Source: Oscillospiraceae bacterium (GTDB taxonomy: Bacteria; Bacillota; Clostridia; Oscillospirales; Oscillospiraceae). Taken from it: a stretch of DNA of 64,000 bases. A program made the translations under genes and the position numbers. Shown piece after piece: positions 49,329 to 58,562 of the stretch (positions are counted from its first letter, which is position 1; every line of letters begins with the position of its first letter). Location of the stretch: positions 1-64,000 of the forward strand of contig JAHHSG010000007.1 in assembly GCA_020025305.1 (NCBI GenBank), written 5' to 3'. The notes beneath the pieces were generated by a model. That model searched no databases and was not told the DNA's origin. It saw only the letters and a list, made by a program, of their open reading frames with translations.

Positions 49329-50084
49329 TCAGCTGTAGTTCTGGGCAAAGCACACACGTTTGAGTCCCATCAGCGGCGCTGTGCCGGAAATCGTGGTTCC
49401 GAAAAACAGCACCTCTTTTTCCAGCTCCAGATAGTCCACAATGGTACCATTGCAGACGGTGCTTCCGGTACAGAGAATGATATCTGCAAAGTGGTGCACC
49501 ACCTCGTCATAGGCCTTCTTTCCGTCCTCTACCAGAACCCCGCAGCGGACCTGCCCCACGTTGGCCGGATTCAGATCCAGCACCCGAACCGAAAAGCCGC
49601 TATCATGCAGCATCTCCAGCAGTGATGGCTGGTATCCCACGAGGGCGATCCGCACATTTGAAGGATAGTGCGCCAAAAGATACGCTTTCATATCCTGAGC
49701 GCACAGCTCCGGGCCTTCCGTGCGGCAGTGGACCGTGCCGCAGCAACGGCCCAAACGGCACATGACGGCATTCAGCACGGCAATGAAAAGACTGCGGCTA
49801 TGGCTGTTATGGACAATGTCCATGGCCATAACCTCGTCCAGCGTCCCTTCAAAGTCAGCAGGCGCATCGGTAAAGGCCTGCCCCAGCGCCCCTCGAAACT
49901 GGGCCTGGATCATCACATCCTTACCCGCAAGAATGGGGAAATCCCGGCGCTTTGGGCGGCCGATGGCCTCCTCCGGGCTCAGGGCACGGCAGGCAACGCT
50001 CACCTTTTCACCGGAAAGCCCCTCCGCCGCCAACACTTCAGAAAAGCGCTCTTGCAGCGCACCGTAAAATATCTCCGCAGTCAT
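49329..50084 (-). CDS. DUF364 family protein, mod-associated
   Basis: 251 residues from the ATG at 50084, which overlaps the ATPase stop (ATGA). An N-terminal DUF4213-like part (to about 95) precedes a Rossmann-like DUF364 domain (VRIALVGYQPSLLEML, FSVRVLDLNPANVGQ, ADIILCTGSTVCNGT, LFFGTTISGTAPLMG). The family has been proposed to chelate heavy metals and is often found with molybdate or tungstate transporter genes. The role is unproven. Last gene of the mod operon. Confidence 0.82.
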   Translation of the reverse strand: MTAEIFYGALQERFSEVLAAEGLSGEKVSVACRALSPEEAIGRPKRRDFPILAGKDVMIQAQFRGALGQAFTDAPADFEGTLDEVMAMDIVHNSHSRSLFIAVLNAVMCRLGRCCGTVHCRTEGPELCAQDMKAYLLAHYPSNVRIALVGYQPSLLEMLHDSGFSVRVLDLNPANVGQVRCGVLVEDGKKAYDEVVHHFADIILCTGSTVCNGTIVDYLELEKEVLFFGTTISGTAPLMGLKRVCFAQNYS

Positions 50085-50830
50085 CCTTTTTCTCCTTCCT
50101 CTCCGGGAGAAATCCCCAAAAAGCGACACACCTCCGGTTCCCAAGACGCAGTAAACAGAGACTGTGCCTCCACCACGCCACGCAACCGACCGTCTATCAA
50201 TACGCCGATCCGATCCGCCAGCTGCTGTGCCTCGGAAAAATCATGGGTCACAAACAGGATGGCACAGCCAAAATCCTCCCGCACCTCATGGATCATACGG
50301 TAGAAATCCTGCCGTGTCACAGGATCCAGCGCTGAAAACGGCTCATCCAGAAAGAGCAGCGGCGGACGCATCATCAGCGCCCGTGCCAACGCCACACGCT
50401 GCTGCTCACCGCCGCTGAGAGTGGCAGGATATTGCTCCAGCACCTCTCGGATACCAAAGCGTTCCGCCATTTCCTCCACACGTCGCTGCCGCTCCTTTGC
50501 CGGCACATGCTGCATCCGCAGGGAAAAGCCGATGTTCTCCCGGGCATTCATATGGGGAAACAGGCCGTAATCCTGATAGAGATACCCAATATTGCGCCGG
50601 TGCACCTGTATATCCCGGATGGGTGTGCCCCGGTAGAGCACCTGTCCTCCGTCTTCCTTACAAAGGCCGGAGGACACCTCCAGCAGCAATGTCTTGCCCG
50701 CTCCCGTTTTGCCGATGATGGCAAAGATTTCTTTTTCCTCCACGCTGAAACTCACATGGTCCAGGAGAAAATCCCCGCGGTGCAATGTCAAATTCCGCAG
50801 TTCCAGCACCGGTATTCTTTTATCCGTCAT
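50081..50830 (-). CDS. Molybdate/tungstate ABC transporter ATPase
   Basis: 249 residues from the ATG at 50830, overlapping the permease stop by 11 bases. Walker A is GKTGAGKTLL, the signature LSGGEQQRVALARAL, and Walker B LLFLDEPFSALD. There is no C-terminal mop domain, so oxyanion-level feedback on the ATPase is not expected. It powers uptake together with the permease and binding protein encoded upstream. The ion (molybdate or tungstate) cannot be told. Confidence 0.88.
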   Translation of the reverse strand: MTDKRIPVLELRNLTLHRGDFLLDHVSFSVEEKEIFAIIGKTGAGKTLLLEVSSGLCKEDGGQVLYRGTPIRDIQVHRRNIGYLYQDYGLFPHMNARENIGFSLRMQHVPAKERQRRVEEMAERFGIREVLEQYPATLSGGEQQRVALARALMMRPPLLFLDEPFSALDPVTRQDFYRMIHEVREDFGCAILFVTHDFSEAQQLADRIGVLIDGRLRGVVEAQSLFTASWEPEVCRFLGISPGEEGEKG

Positions 50831-51626
50831 AGCGTCCCCGCTTTCTCCCTCTTCGAGCCATGCAGTTGGCAAGGCTCAGCGAAACGGCAGAAATCAGCAG
50901 CAGGAGAAATGCACTGGCCAGCGCACTATCCAAATCATTGCCGCTGACCGCCAGATAAATGCTGGCCGGAAGCGTCTCCGTCTTCATTCTCGTGACGCCT
51001 ACCAGCATCAATGTAGCGCCAAACTCCCCCAGCGCACGAGACCATACGAGGATCACAGCGCTCAGCAAACTCCGGCGGCACATAGGCAGAAGCACCCAAA
51101 AGAACTGACGCATGGGGGAGGCCCCCAAGAGTCCTGCCACATATTCCAGCTTTCGATCCACGCTTTGAAAGGCCGTGGAAATAAGCCGGATCGCAAAAGG
51201 AAGATTCACCACCAGCTGGGCTAGAATCACGCCGTTGGCGCTGAAAACCACCGGGAACCCCGCCTCTTTCAGCCACTTCCCCGCAGGGGACGAAAACAGG
51301 ATCAGCAAGCTTAGTCCCAATACGATATAGGGCAGGGATACTGTCAGCTCCAAAAGCGTCTCCAGCACACTCCGCAGCGGAAATCGTCCGCGACTGAGTG
51401 TGTAGGCCGTGGGAATGGCCAGCAAGAGGCACAGCAGCGTGGAGATACAAGCGCTTTTCACGCTCATCCAAAGGGCAAACCGGGTTTCTTCCGTCATCAA
51501 ATGTTCCGGCAGTGCGCCGATACCGCGAAAGACGATCACCACAATGTTTCCACCAATCAGCAGCACCACAACGGCTGTGAGGGCCGCACAGAGCAAAGGA
51601 AATAGATTTCGCCCCTTTCCCCTCAT
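50820..51626 (-). CDS. Molybdate/tungstate ABC transporter permease
   Basis: 268 residues with about six membrane segments. The ATPase-coupling EAA-type loop reads YVAGLLGASPMRQFFWVLLP, and RALGEFGATLMLVG is typical of ModB/WtpB/TupB permeases. Its start overlaps the stop of the binding-protein gene by 4 bases. Confidence 0.9.
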   Translation of the reverse strand: MRGKGRNLFPLLCAALTAVVVLLIGGNIVVIVFRGIGALPEHLMTEETRFALWMSVKSACISTLLCLLLAIPTAYTLSRGRFPLRSVLETLLELTVSLPYIVLGLSLLILFSSPAGKWLKEAGFPVVFSANGVILAQLVVNLPFAIRLISTAFQSVDRKLEYVAGLLGASPMRQFFWVLLPMCRRSLLSAVILVWSRALGEFGATLMLVGVTRMKTETLPASIYLAVSGNDLDSALASAFLLLLISAVSLSLANCMARRGRKRGRYDG

Positions 51627-52423
51627 TGCATCAGCTCATAGCCAAACTTTGTCCAAATTTCCGCCACAGTATCCGATTTCAAAAATTCACTGAAGGCATC
51701 CGCTGCCACATTGTCTGCGGCAAAGGTGAGCCGTGCTGCGGGAACCGTCTTTACATATTGATCCATATCGGGAGTCTGGCAGACCTCGACACCCTCGGCA
51801 TTGCAGTTCTCTTTCCAGATAATGGCGGCATCTGCCTCACCCATGGTGATGATCGTCGCCAGCTGCGGTGCCGTGGTGGTGGTCGCCGCCAAATGGACAC
51901 TGTCCGTCACTCCAAAGTCGGCAAACGCCTTCTTGGCAACCTTTCCGATGGGCGTAGCCTCCGGGTCACCGATCACCGTAACAATATCCTCACGGGCCAA
52001 GTCTGCAATGCCCTTAATTCCCTTAGGATTATCGGCAGCCACGGCCAACACGGGAACATGCTTAACGAGATCCACGTTACTCTCAATAAACTCCTCCACC
52101 GGCTTTGTCTCCTCACGGGAACCGGCAATAAAGAAATCTCCCTCCTTGGACTGCTGGATCTGTGTCTGGCTCTGGGCGGCATTGGCATAGGTTACGTTCA
52201 TCTCGCAGCCCGTCTCCTCCTCAAAAGCCTTCGCAATCTCCTCAAAGGGCTTTTGCATACCGGCGCCACAGTAGATGAGCAGCGTCTGTCCCTCCAGCGG
52301 CTTTGCCTCCGGCTGATCTTTTCCTCCGTCCGATGTACCACCCTTTTGTCCGCAGGCCGCCATGCTCATGGTAAGACACAGCAGACACACGAGCGCCAAA
52401 ATCCTCTTATGCAGCTTTTTCAT
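51623..52423 (-). CDS. Molybdate/tungstate-binding lipoprotein (ModA-like)
   Basis: 266 residues from the ATG at 52423 (GGGGAAG upstream). The lipoprotein signal is MKKLHKRILALVCLLCL then TMSMAACGQ, with Cys as the lipidated residue. The mature part opens LLIYCGAGMQKPFEEIAKAFEEE in outline, typical of ModA-type periplasmic-fold proteins, and contains ATTTTAPQLATI and GEADAAIIWK. It captures the oxyanion at the cell surface. First gene of the operon. Confidence 0.88.
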   Translation of the reverse strand: MKKLHKRILALVCLLCLTMSMAACGQKGGTSDGGKDQPEAKPLEGQTLLIYCGAGMQKPFEEIAKAFEEETGCEMNVTYANAAQSQTQIQQSKEGDFFIAGSREETKPVEEFIESNVDLVKHVPVLAVAADNPKGIKGIADLAREDIVTVIGDPEATPIGKVAKKAFADFGVTDSVHLAATTTTAPQLATIITMGEADAAIIWKENCNAEGVEVCQTPDMDQYVKTVPAARLTFAADNVAADAFSEFLKSDTVAEIWTKFGYELMQ

Positions 52424-52640
52424 AAATCTTCCCCTTTCCTTATGGCTCAAATTTCTCCAAGTAGAAGCCCCTCGCCGCAGACTGCGGCGAAGCCGCTTCC
52501 CTCTTGTCCATTGTAGGTGACTGCGTTCCAATTGTATGTTGTTTTGCCAACTTTTAGGAAAACTGACTGATCTCCGGACGGTTGCATAGACACCCCGCCG
52601 AAAGGGCATCTCTGCATTTGACAAAATTTTTACTATAAGT
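52424..52640 (-). other. Leader region of the mod operon
   Basis: No gene is supported. The minus-strand leader holds overlapping G/C hairpins: CGCCGCAG-A-CTGCGGCG (inverted repeat near 52485) competing with GAAGCGGCTTC. The alternatives could act as a regulatory switch. I could not match it to the molybdenum-cofactor riboswitch. A TACAAT lies farther upstream without a good -35. Confidence 0.35.
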
Positions 52641-52643
52641 CCA

Positions 52644-52672
52644 GTGACAACGCCTTGCTTTTATGTCATAAT
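52644..52672 (+). promoter_or_regulatory. Promoter of the pyruvate kinase gene
   Basis: GTGACA (52644-52649), 17 bases, CATAAT (52667-52672), 44 bases before the start codon. Confidence 0.55.
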
Positions 52673-52715
52673 GAAGGCGGATCATAATACATTCACAGAA
52701 AAGGATGGATGCGAT

Positions 52716-54131
52716 ATGCGTAAAACGAAAATTGTCTGTACCATTGGGCCTGCCAGCCAGAGTGAGGAAATGCTCACCCAGCTGTGCCGCGCCGGCATGA
52801 ATGTGGCCCGGCTCAACTTCTCCCACGGCACCCACAAGGAACATCAAAAGAAGATTGATGCCATCAAAAAGGTGCGCGAGGAGCTGGAGCTTCCCATTGC
52901 CATTATGCTGGACACCAAAGGTCCCGAGTTCCGCATTAAGACCTTTACTGAGGGAAAAATCACCCTGCAGGAAGGTGATCCCTTCATTTTCACCACCGAG
53001 GATGTCCCCGGTGATGCGCACCGCGTCTCTGTCACCTACGCTGGCCTCTGCCGGGATCTGGCCCCCGGTGACACCATCCTTCTTAATAACGGTCTGCTCA
53101 ATTTCCGGGTAGACAGCATTGAGGGCAGCGAAATTCACTGCACGACCATTGTGGGCGGCGTACTCTCCGACCGCAAGAGCATGAGCTTTCCCGGCAAGAT
53201 CCTCAGCCAGCCCTATCTCAGCCAGCAGGACCGGGAGGATATTCTCTTCGGCATTCGCAACGGCGTGGAGTATATTGCCTGTTCTTTCGTCTCTTGCAGC
53301 AAGGATATTGAAGCAGTCCGCACCTTTTTGGAAGAAAATGGCGGTGAAGATATTGCCCTGATTGCCAAAATTGAGAATCAGCCCGGCGTAGACAACATTG
53401 AGGAGATCATCGAGTACTGCGAGGGCATTATGATCGGCCGCGGCGATATGGGGGTTGAGATTCCTTACGAGGAAGTACCGGCCGTACAGAAAAAGCTGAT
53501 TACCAAATGCCGTCTGCTCGGCAAGCGGGTCATCACGGCCACAGAAATGTTGGAGAGTATGATCAACAACCCGCGCCCCACCCGTGCCGAGATTTCCGAC
53601 GTGGCTAACGCTGTCTATGACGGTACCAGCGCCGTGATGCTCTCCGGCGAGACGGCCGTGGGTAAGTATCCTGTCCAGACCGTGGCTGCCATGGCCCGCA
53701 TCGCCGAGCGCACCGAGTGCAACATCAACTATACCACACGCTTCTACTCCTCTCAGTTCCGTATTCACGACATCGTAGACTCCATTTCCCACGCCACCTG
53801 CGGCATGGCCATCGACATCGATGCCCAGGCCATTGCCGCCTGCTCCATCTCCGGTATGACCATCCGCATGATTTCCCGTTTCCGTCCTCCCGTAGACATT
53901 GTGGGCATCACCACCGACAAGCGCACATGGTATAAGCTGGCCCTTAGCTGGGGGGTAACCCCTGTCATGTGCGAGGAACTGCCCTCCACCGAGGTGCTGT
54001 TCTACACCGCAAAAAAAATAGCCAAGGACGTGATGGGACTCTCTTCCGGAGATCGCATTGTCATCACCGGCGGCTCCACCAACGGTCGCTCCGGCAATAC
54101 CAATCTGATTAAAATTGAGCAGTATCAGTAA
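52716..54131 (+). CDS. pyk: Pyruvate kinase
   Basis: 471 residues from the ATG at 52716. The N-terminus is MRKTKIVCTIGPAS, followed by NVARLNFSHG, LDTKGPEFR, the active site IAKIENQPGVDNIEEI, MIGRGDMGVEI and ATEMLESMI. The C-terminal allosteric domain ends GGSTNGRSGNTN. It lacks the extra PEP-utiliser domain found in some Firmicutes. It converts PEP and ADP to pyruvate and ATP. An in-frame ATG at 52644 would start inside the promoter and is not used. Confidence 0.96.
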   Translation: MRKTKIVCTIGPASQSEEMLTQLCRAGMNVARLNFSHGTHKEHQKKIDAIKKVREELELPIAIMLDTKGPEFRIKTFTEGKITLQEGDPFIFTTEDVPGDAHRVSVTYAGLCRDLAPGDTILLNNGLLNFRVDSIEGSEIHCTTIVGGVLSDRKSMSFPGKILSQPYLSQQDREDILFGIRNGVEYIACSFVSCSKDIEAVRTFLEENGGEDIALIAKIENQPGVDNIEEIIEYCEGIMIGRGDMGVEIPYEEVPAVQKKLITKCRLLGKRVITATEMLESMINNPRPTRAEISDVANAVYDGTSAVMLSGETAVGKYPVQTVAAMARIAERTECNINYTTRFYSSQFRIHDIVDSISHATCGMAIDIDAQAIAACSISGMTIRMISRFRPPVDIVGITTDKRTWYKLALSWGVTPVMCEELPSTEVLFYTAKKIAKDVMGLSSGDRIVITGGSTNGRSGNTNLIKIEQYQ

Positions 54132-54146
54132 TCTGTATCCACGTGC

Positions 54147-54223
54147 AAGCCCCCGGAAAGACAGCTCCTTCCGGGGGCTTTCCTTCATCAATAAAAGGAC
54201 GTATCTTCCGATACGTCCTTTTT
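54147..54223. terminator. Two tandem terminators between pyk and clpB
   Basis: A 12-bp perfect stem (AAGCCCCCGGAA, 54147-54158 with 54169-54180) closes pyk. A second 13-bp stem (AAAAGGACGTATC, 54193-54205 with 54210-54222), with A and T runs on both sides, serves convergent clpB. Confidence 0.88.
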
Positions 54224-54226
54224 CTT

Positions 54227-56815
54227 TTACTTCTTGCGGCAGGTAAGCTCTCCTGCATCGGTATCCAGCACCAAGGTGCTGCCGGCCGGCAGATCTCCCC
54301 GCAAAATTTCCTTGGCAATCAGCGTTTCGGCAGTGCTCTGCAGGTAGCGCTTCAATGGCCGGGCGCCGTAGATAGGATCGTACCCCCGGTCAATGAGCAT
54401 CTCACGGGCACTGTCCGTCACCTCCAATGACAGCGTCTTATCCGCCAAGCGGCGGCGCAAACCACGCAGCAAAATCTCAATGATGCCGCCTAGATTCTCA
54501 CGGGTCAGCGGGCGGAACATCAAGATCTCATCCAAGCGGTTCAAAAATTCCGGGCGGAAGGAGCGGCGCAGCAGCTGCATAACAGCACTGCGAGCCTCTT
54601 CGGAAATAGAGCCGTTCTCCTCGATCCCCTCCAGCATCTCCTGGCTGCCCAGATTGGAAGTGAGAATGATAATGGTATTTTTAAAGTCTACCGTACGCCC
54701 TTGGGAGTCGGTGATACGGCCGTCGTCCAAAATCTGCAGCAAAATATTGAATACGTCCGGATGTGCCTTTTCCACCTCGTCAAAGAGGACCACAGAGTAA
54801 GGTCTGCGGCGCACCGCCTCCGTCAGCTGGCCGCCTTCGTCGTAACCCACATATCCGGGAGGCGCACCGATGAGCCGGGACACGGAAAATTTCTCCATAT
54901 ACTCCGTCATATCGATTCGCACCATACTATGCTCATCGTCAAAGAGGCACTCGGCCAGCGACTTGGCCAGCTCGGTCTTGCCCACACCCGTGGGGCCTAA
55001 GAAGAGGAAACTGCCGATGGGACGGTTGGGGTCCGCAATCCCGGCACGGGAACGCTGGATGGCCTCACTGACAAGGCGCACCGCCTCATCCTGCCCCACC
55101 ACCCGCTTGTGGATGATCTCCGGCAGACGCAGCAGTTTCTCCCGCTCCCCCTCCATGAGCCGTGCTACGGGGATTCCCGTCCACTTGCCTACGATTTCGG
55201 CAATCTCGTTTTCCGAAACCGTATCACGCACCATGGAATTTTCTGTCTGTTTTTCTCCGGCAGCCTCCGCCTCTTGCAGCTGCCGCTCCAGTTCGGGCAA
55301 ATCAGAATATTGCAGCTTGGCGGCTTTTTCATATTCCAGCGCACCCTGCGCCCGCTCAATCTCGCCGTGCAGCTTGTCGATGTCAGCCTTCAGCTTCTTC
55401 ACCTGATCCACGCCGCTCTTCTCCGCCTCCCACCGGGATTTCATGGCGTTGAACTGCTCCTTTGCATCGGCCAGATCACGCTTCAACTCTGCAAGGCGCT
55501 CCTTGGAGAGTTGATCCTCTTCCTTTTTCAATGCCATCTCTTCGATTTCCTGCTGCATGATCCGACGACGCAGGTCATCCATCTCGGCGGGCATAGAATC
55601 AATTTCCGTGCGAATCTTTGCACAGGCTTCATCCACCAGATCAATAGCTTTATCCGGCAGGAAACGATCTGTAATATAGCGGTCAGACAGTGTTGCCGCC
55701 GACACTAAGGCGTTATCGTGAATACGAACGCCATGGAAAATCTCATAGCGCTCCTTCAAACCACGCAGAATGGAGATGGTATCCTCTACTGTAGGCTCAT
55801 CCACCAGCACCGGCTGGAAGCGGCGCTCCAGTGCCGCATCTTTCTCGATATACTGACGGTATTCGTCCAGCGTTGTGGCACCGATGCAATGCAGTTCGCC
55901 ACGGGCCAGCATAGGCTTGAGAAGATTGCCGGCATCCATGCTGCCTTCCGTCTTGCCTGCCCCTACGATGGTGTGCAGCTCGTCGATGAAGAGGATGATG
56001 CGGCCCTCGGATTTACGCACTTCCTCCAGCACGGACTTGAGCCGCTCCTCAAACTCCCCACGATACTTGGCACCGGCAATCAGCGCCCCCATATCCAGCG
56101 AGAATATCGTGCGTTCTTTCAAGCCGTCCGGCACATCACCGCGCACAATACGCTGTGCCAGCCCTTCGGCAATGGCGGTTTTGCCAACACCCGGCTCACC
56201 AATAAGCACCGGGTTATTTTTCGTCTTGCGAGAGAGGATGCGGATGACATCTCTGATTTCGCTGTCACGTCCAATCACCGGATCCAACTCGTTGTTACGG
56301 GCACGCTCTACCAGATCGGTACCGTACTTTTTCAGTGCATCATAGGTCTCCTCCGGATGATCACTGGTGACAGGTCCGGACTTTACCTTAGATAATTCTT
56401 CGCTGAAGCGGCTACGATTGATACCGTGGTTTTGCAGCATCGTACGCACCTGTGCCGAGCCCTCGGAGAAAATGGCCAGCATCAAATGCTCCACAGACAC
56501 ATACTCATCGTGGGTCTTGGCGGCAATCTTCTCTGCCAACTGAATAACCTTGGCTGTCTCAGGTGCAGCATACACCTGTCCGTTGGTGCCGGAAACCTTA
56601 GGGAGCCGGGACACCATCTCATCCAGTTCCGCCAATACGCTGTCACAGTCAACACCCATACGGCTGAAGATGGAACCTATGAGGCCGCCGTCCTGGTCCA
56701 GCAGCGCATAGAGCAGATGCTCTGTGGTCAAATACTGATTGTCATTTTCCTGCGCCATGGCCTGTGCTGTCTGCACAGCCTCCAGCGTTTTGCGCGTATA
56801 CTTTTCCTCATTCAT
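54227..56815 (-). CDS. clpB: ATP-dependent chaperone ClpB
   Basis: 862 residues, full length. The N-terminal repeat domain (1-150) begins NEEKYTRKTLEAVQTAQ; AAA domain 1 has GEPGVGKT, and the middle coiled coil runs from about 410 to 530 (present in ClpB, short or absent in ClpC/ClpE). AAA domain 2 has GPTGVGKTE and ends GARPLKRYLQ. It pulls proteins from aggregates with DnaK. It lies 13 bases after the RHH gene and is probably co-transcribed with it; no CIRCE was seen here. Confidence 0.96.
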   Translation of the reverse strand: MNEEKYTRKTLEAVQTAQAMAQENDNQYLTTEHLLYALLDQDGGLIGSIFSRMGVDCDSVLAELDEMVSRLPKVSGTNGQVYAAPETAKVIQLAEKIAAKTHDEYVSVEHLMLAIFSEGSAQVRTMLQNHGINRSRFSEELSKVKSGPVTSDHPEETYDALKKYGTDLVERARNNELDPVIGRDSEIRDVIRILSRKTKNNPVLIGEPGVGKTAIAEGLAQRIVRGDVPDGLKERTIFSLDMGALIAGAKYRGEFEERLKSVLEEVRKSEGRIILFIDELHTIVGAGKTEGSMDAGNLLKPMLARGELHCIGATTLDEYRQYIEKDAALERRFQPVLVDEPTVEDTISILRGLKERYEIFHGVRIHDNALVSAATLSDRYITDRFLPDKAIDLVDEACAKIRTEIDSMPAEMDDLRRRIMQQEIEEMALKKEEDQLSKERLAELKRDLADAKEQFNAMKSRWEAEKSGVDQVKKLKADIDKLHGEIERAQGALEYEKAAKLQYSDLPELERQLQEAEAAGEKQTENSMVRDTVSENEIAEIVGKWTGIPVARLMEGEREKLLRLPEIIHKRVVGQDEAVRLVSEAIQRSRAGIADPNRPIGSFLFLGPTGVGKTELAKSLAECLFDDEHSMVRIDMTEYMEKFSVSRLIGAPPGYVGYDEGGQLTEAVRRRPYSVVLFDEVEKAHPDVFNILLQILDDGRITDSQGRTVDFKNTIIILTSNLGSQEMLEGIEENGSISEEARSAVMQLLRRSFRPEFLNRLDEILMFRPLTRENLGGIIEILLRGLRRRLADKTLSLEVTDSAREMLIDRGYDPIYGARPLKRYLQSTAETLIAKEILRGDLPAGSTLVLDTDAGELTCRKK

Positions 56816-56828
56816 GGTATCACCTCAT

Positions 56829-57473
56829 TTAAATCAAAATTTCTCTGTGATGCAAATTGTCACAGTAAGCCTGCTCAATCTGTCGGGCAGTACTGCCGCC
56901 CAAATATGCTTTCAGCAGGCGGTCAAACATCTGCACATAGTCGGAAATGGCTTGTGCGATCTCCTCGGCGGTGCAATCCTGCCTTGGCTGTGCAATGGGC
57001 CGGAGGAAGCGCCCCTCGTACAGGGAACAGCACAGCTGCAAGCCCAGCCGCGGTGCCAAATGCGTATTTTCAATCTGTACCCACAAGCGGAAAAAATCGG
57101 TCAGTACCGCAATGAGCGATGCAGACTGTGTGCGAAACACCACACTCAGCGTCCCCAGTTGCTCTGACTTGCCCATGTCCAGCTCCACCTCGTACTTCAC
57201 CGTGGGCCGGTACTTATAGCTGAGGCTGGATTTGAGCGACATCGTAGGGGAATTGGGCGCAAAAAAGGGGATCAATTCCCGCCCCGGCGTCACCAACGTT
57301 TCGATGGTTTCAAAAATATCCTGAATCTGCTGCTCCGGTGTCCGCATGGAAACGGCCTCCGCCAAAATGCGGTTCACCAGCGCCGAACGGTTGGTCCCCA
57401 GTCGGTGTGCCATGGCATCCACCTCACGCACCACATCGTCCGAGAGCATCAGGCTGTATACATTCTTCTTCAT
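56829..57473 (-). CDS. Ribbon-helix-helix protein co-transcribed with clpB
   Basis: 214 residues. The N-terminus (MKKNVYSLMLSDDVVREVDAM, then LGTNRSALVNRILAEAV) has the beta strand plus two helices of ribbon-helix-helix DNA-binding proteins. The remaining 150 residues (with SYKYRPTVKYEVELD and LQLCCSLYEGRFLRP) match no family I know and may be a sensor domain. A strong AAGGAGGTG and a promoter with a TACTA-N4-TAGTA palindrome precede it. It is a candidate regulator of its own operon and thus of clpB. No partner toxin-like gene is present. Confidence 0.75.
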   Translation of the reverse strand: MKKNVYSLMLSDDVVREVDAMAHRLGTNRSALVNRILAEAVSMRTPEQQIQDIFETIETLVTPGRELIPFFAPNSPTMSLKSSLSYKYRPTVKYEVELDMGKSEQLGTLSVVFRTQSASLIAVLTDFFRLWVQIENTHLAPRLGLQLCCSLYEGRFLRPIAQPRQDCTAEEIAQAISDYVQMFDRLLKAYLGGSTARQIEQAYCDNLHHREILI

Positions 57474-57490
57474 AGGACACCTCCTTGTTC

Positions 57491-57528
57491 TACTATGGCT
57501 AGTATACCGCCATTTTATAATTTGTCAA
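57491..57528 (-). promoter_or_regulatory. Promoter of the RHH-clpB operon with palindromic operator
   Basis: On the minus strand TTGACA (57523-57528), 16 bases, TATACT (57501-57506). TACTA-TGGC-TAGTA (57491-57504) is a perfect 5-4-5 palindrome overlapping the -10 box, a fitting site for the RHH protein encoded just downstream. Confidence 0.65.
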
Positions 57529-57593
57529 TAAATTTATATAAAAATATAAACGAGTTATTTAATAGTTTACGCATTGTTCATATCCACCAACGC

Positions 57594-57630
57594 AAAAACA
57601 CCCGAACAGAAATTCCGTCCGGGTGTTTTT
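57594..57630 (-). terminator. Terminator after the metallophosphoesterase gene
   Basis: ACACCCG with CGGGTGT plus A and T runs on either side (57594-57604 with 57620-57630). Further pairing in the loop is partial. Confidence 0.7.
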
Positions 57631-58493
57631 TACTGCTTGTGTAATACGGTGATGACCACTTCCGGGCGGTTATTGAACCGCACCGGGAGTATGCTGTTGC
57701 CGATACCACGACTGACGATCATGGTGGTGCCGTCTTGGGTGTATACACCGCCGTCATATTGAGGGAACAAGCCTTGATTTGGTGCCACCAGCCCGCCGAT
57801 GAACGGAAGCCGAAACTGACCGCCGTGGGCATGACCGCAAAGAACCAGCTGAATCCCAGGGTCCACATAGGTAGAGAAAACTTCCGGGCGGTGAGAAAGC
57901 AAAATTTGATACCCCGCTCCGGCGTCTGCCCTTTCGATTTCCTCGGAAATAATGCCCGCCTCCAGATCAAACAGTCCGCTGCCGGACTCCGCAAAATCCG
58001 GGTCATCGATGCCCAGCAGCTGTATTGTCTCGCTGCCGCTGCACAGTATCTCCGTTTGATTGTGCAGCACCGTTACGCCGCACGCTTCCAGCTGCTGCTC
58101 CAATGTTTCATACGCCTCCCCCAGCCACGCCTCGTGATTGCCGGTCACATAGTAGCACGGGGCAATTTCCACCGCCTGCCGGGCGAAGGCAGCGGCAATA
58201 TGGATATTGGTATGGTTCGAGTCCACCAGATCACCGGTCATGGCGATGATATCCGGCTGCTCCTTTTGGAGGATGGACAGAAGTTTTTGATTGTCCGCCC
58301 CGAATTCGGCATTGTGAAGGTCGGAAATCTGCGCAATACGATACCCCTCAAAGCCTTCTGGCAGCTGAGAGTCATACACATGGTAGACCGTGGTCTGCAC
58401 CGTAATATTCCCCCAGATCGTCCAGAGCACCAGTGCTGCAAGGGCTATGGCTGCCGTCAGCAGAAGGCAGCGTTTTTTCAACTTTTTCCTCAT
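57630..58493 (-). CDS. Membrane-anchored metallophosphoesterase (YkuE/YaeI-like)
   Basis: 287 residues from the ATG at 58493 (GGAAGG upstream). A basic/hydrophobic signal anchor (MRKKLKKRCLLLTAAIALAAL) is followed by the calcineurin-like metal motifs QISDLHN, MTGDLVD, YVTGNHEAW and CGHAHGGQFRLP. Relatives hydrolyse phosphodiesters in lipids or UDP-lipid intermediates. The upstream region carries a copy of the motif found before the envelope ABC operon, so it may belong to that stress response. Confidence 0.88.
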   Translation of the reverse strand: MRKKLKKRCLLLTAAIALAALVLWTIWGNITVQTTVYHVYDSQLPEGFEGYRIAQISDLHNAEFGADNQKLLSILQKEQPDIIAMTGDLVDSNHTNIHIAAAFARQAVEIAPCYYVTGNHEAWLGEAYETLEQQLEACGVTVLHNQTEILCSGSETIQLLGIDDPDFAESGSGLFDLEAGIISEEIERADAGAGYQILLSHRPEVFSTYVDPGIQLVLCGHAHGGQFRLPFIGGLVAPNQGLFPQYDGGVYTQDGTTMIVSRGIGNSILPVRFNNRPEVVITVLHKQ

Positions 58494-58562
58494 AGTACCT
58501 TCCGCTCCTTTCGCAGTTGGTTCCTTTTTTACCTTGACTGCGGATATCTTACTACCCACAGG

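Noticed and set aside
52424..52640. Molybdenum-cofactor riboswitch upstream of the ModA-like gene
   Set aside because: Hairpins are present but the conserved sequence blocks of that riboswitch were not found.
52554..54191. 545-codon open frame on the minus strand
   Set aside because: It lies antisense to the whole pyruvate kinase gene, has repetitive Gly/His-rich composition and no family resemblance. Pyruvate kinase is unmistakable on the plus strand.
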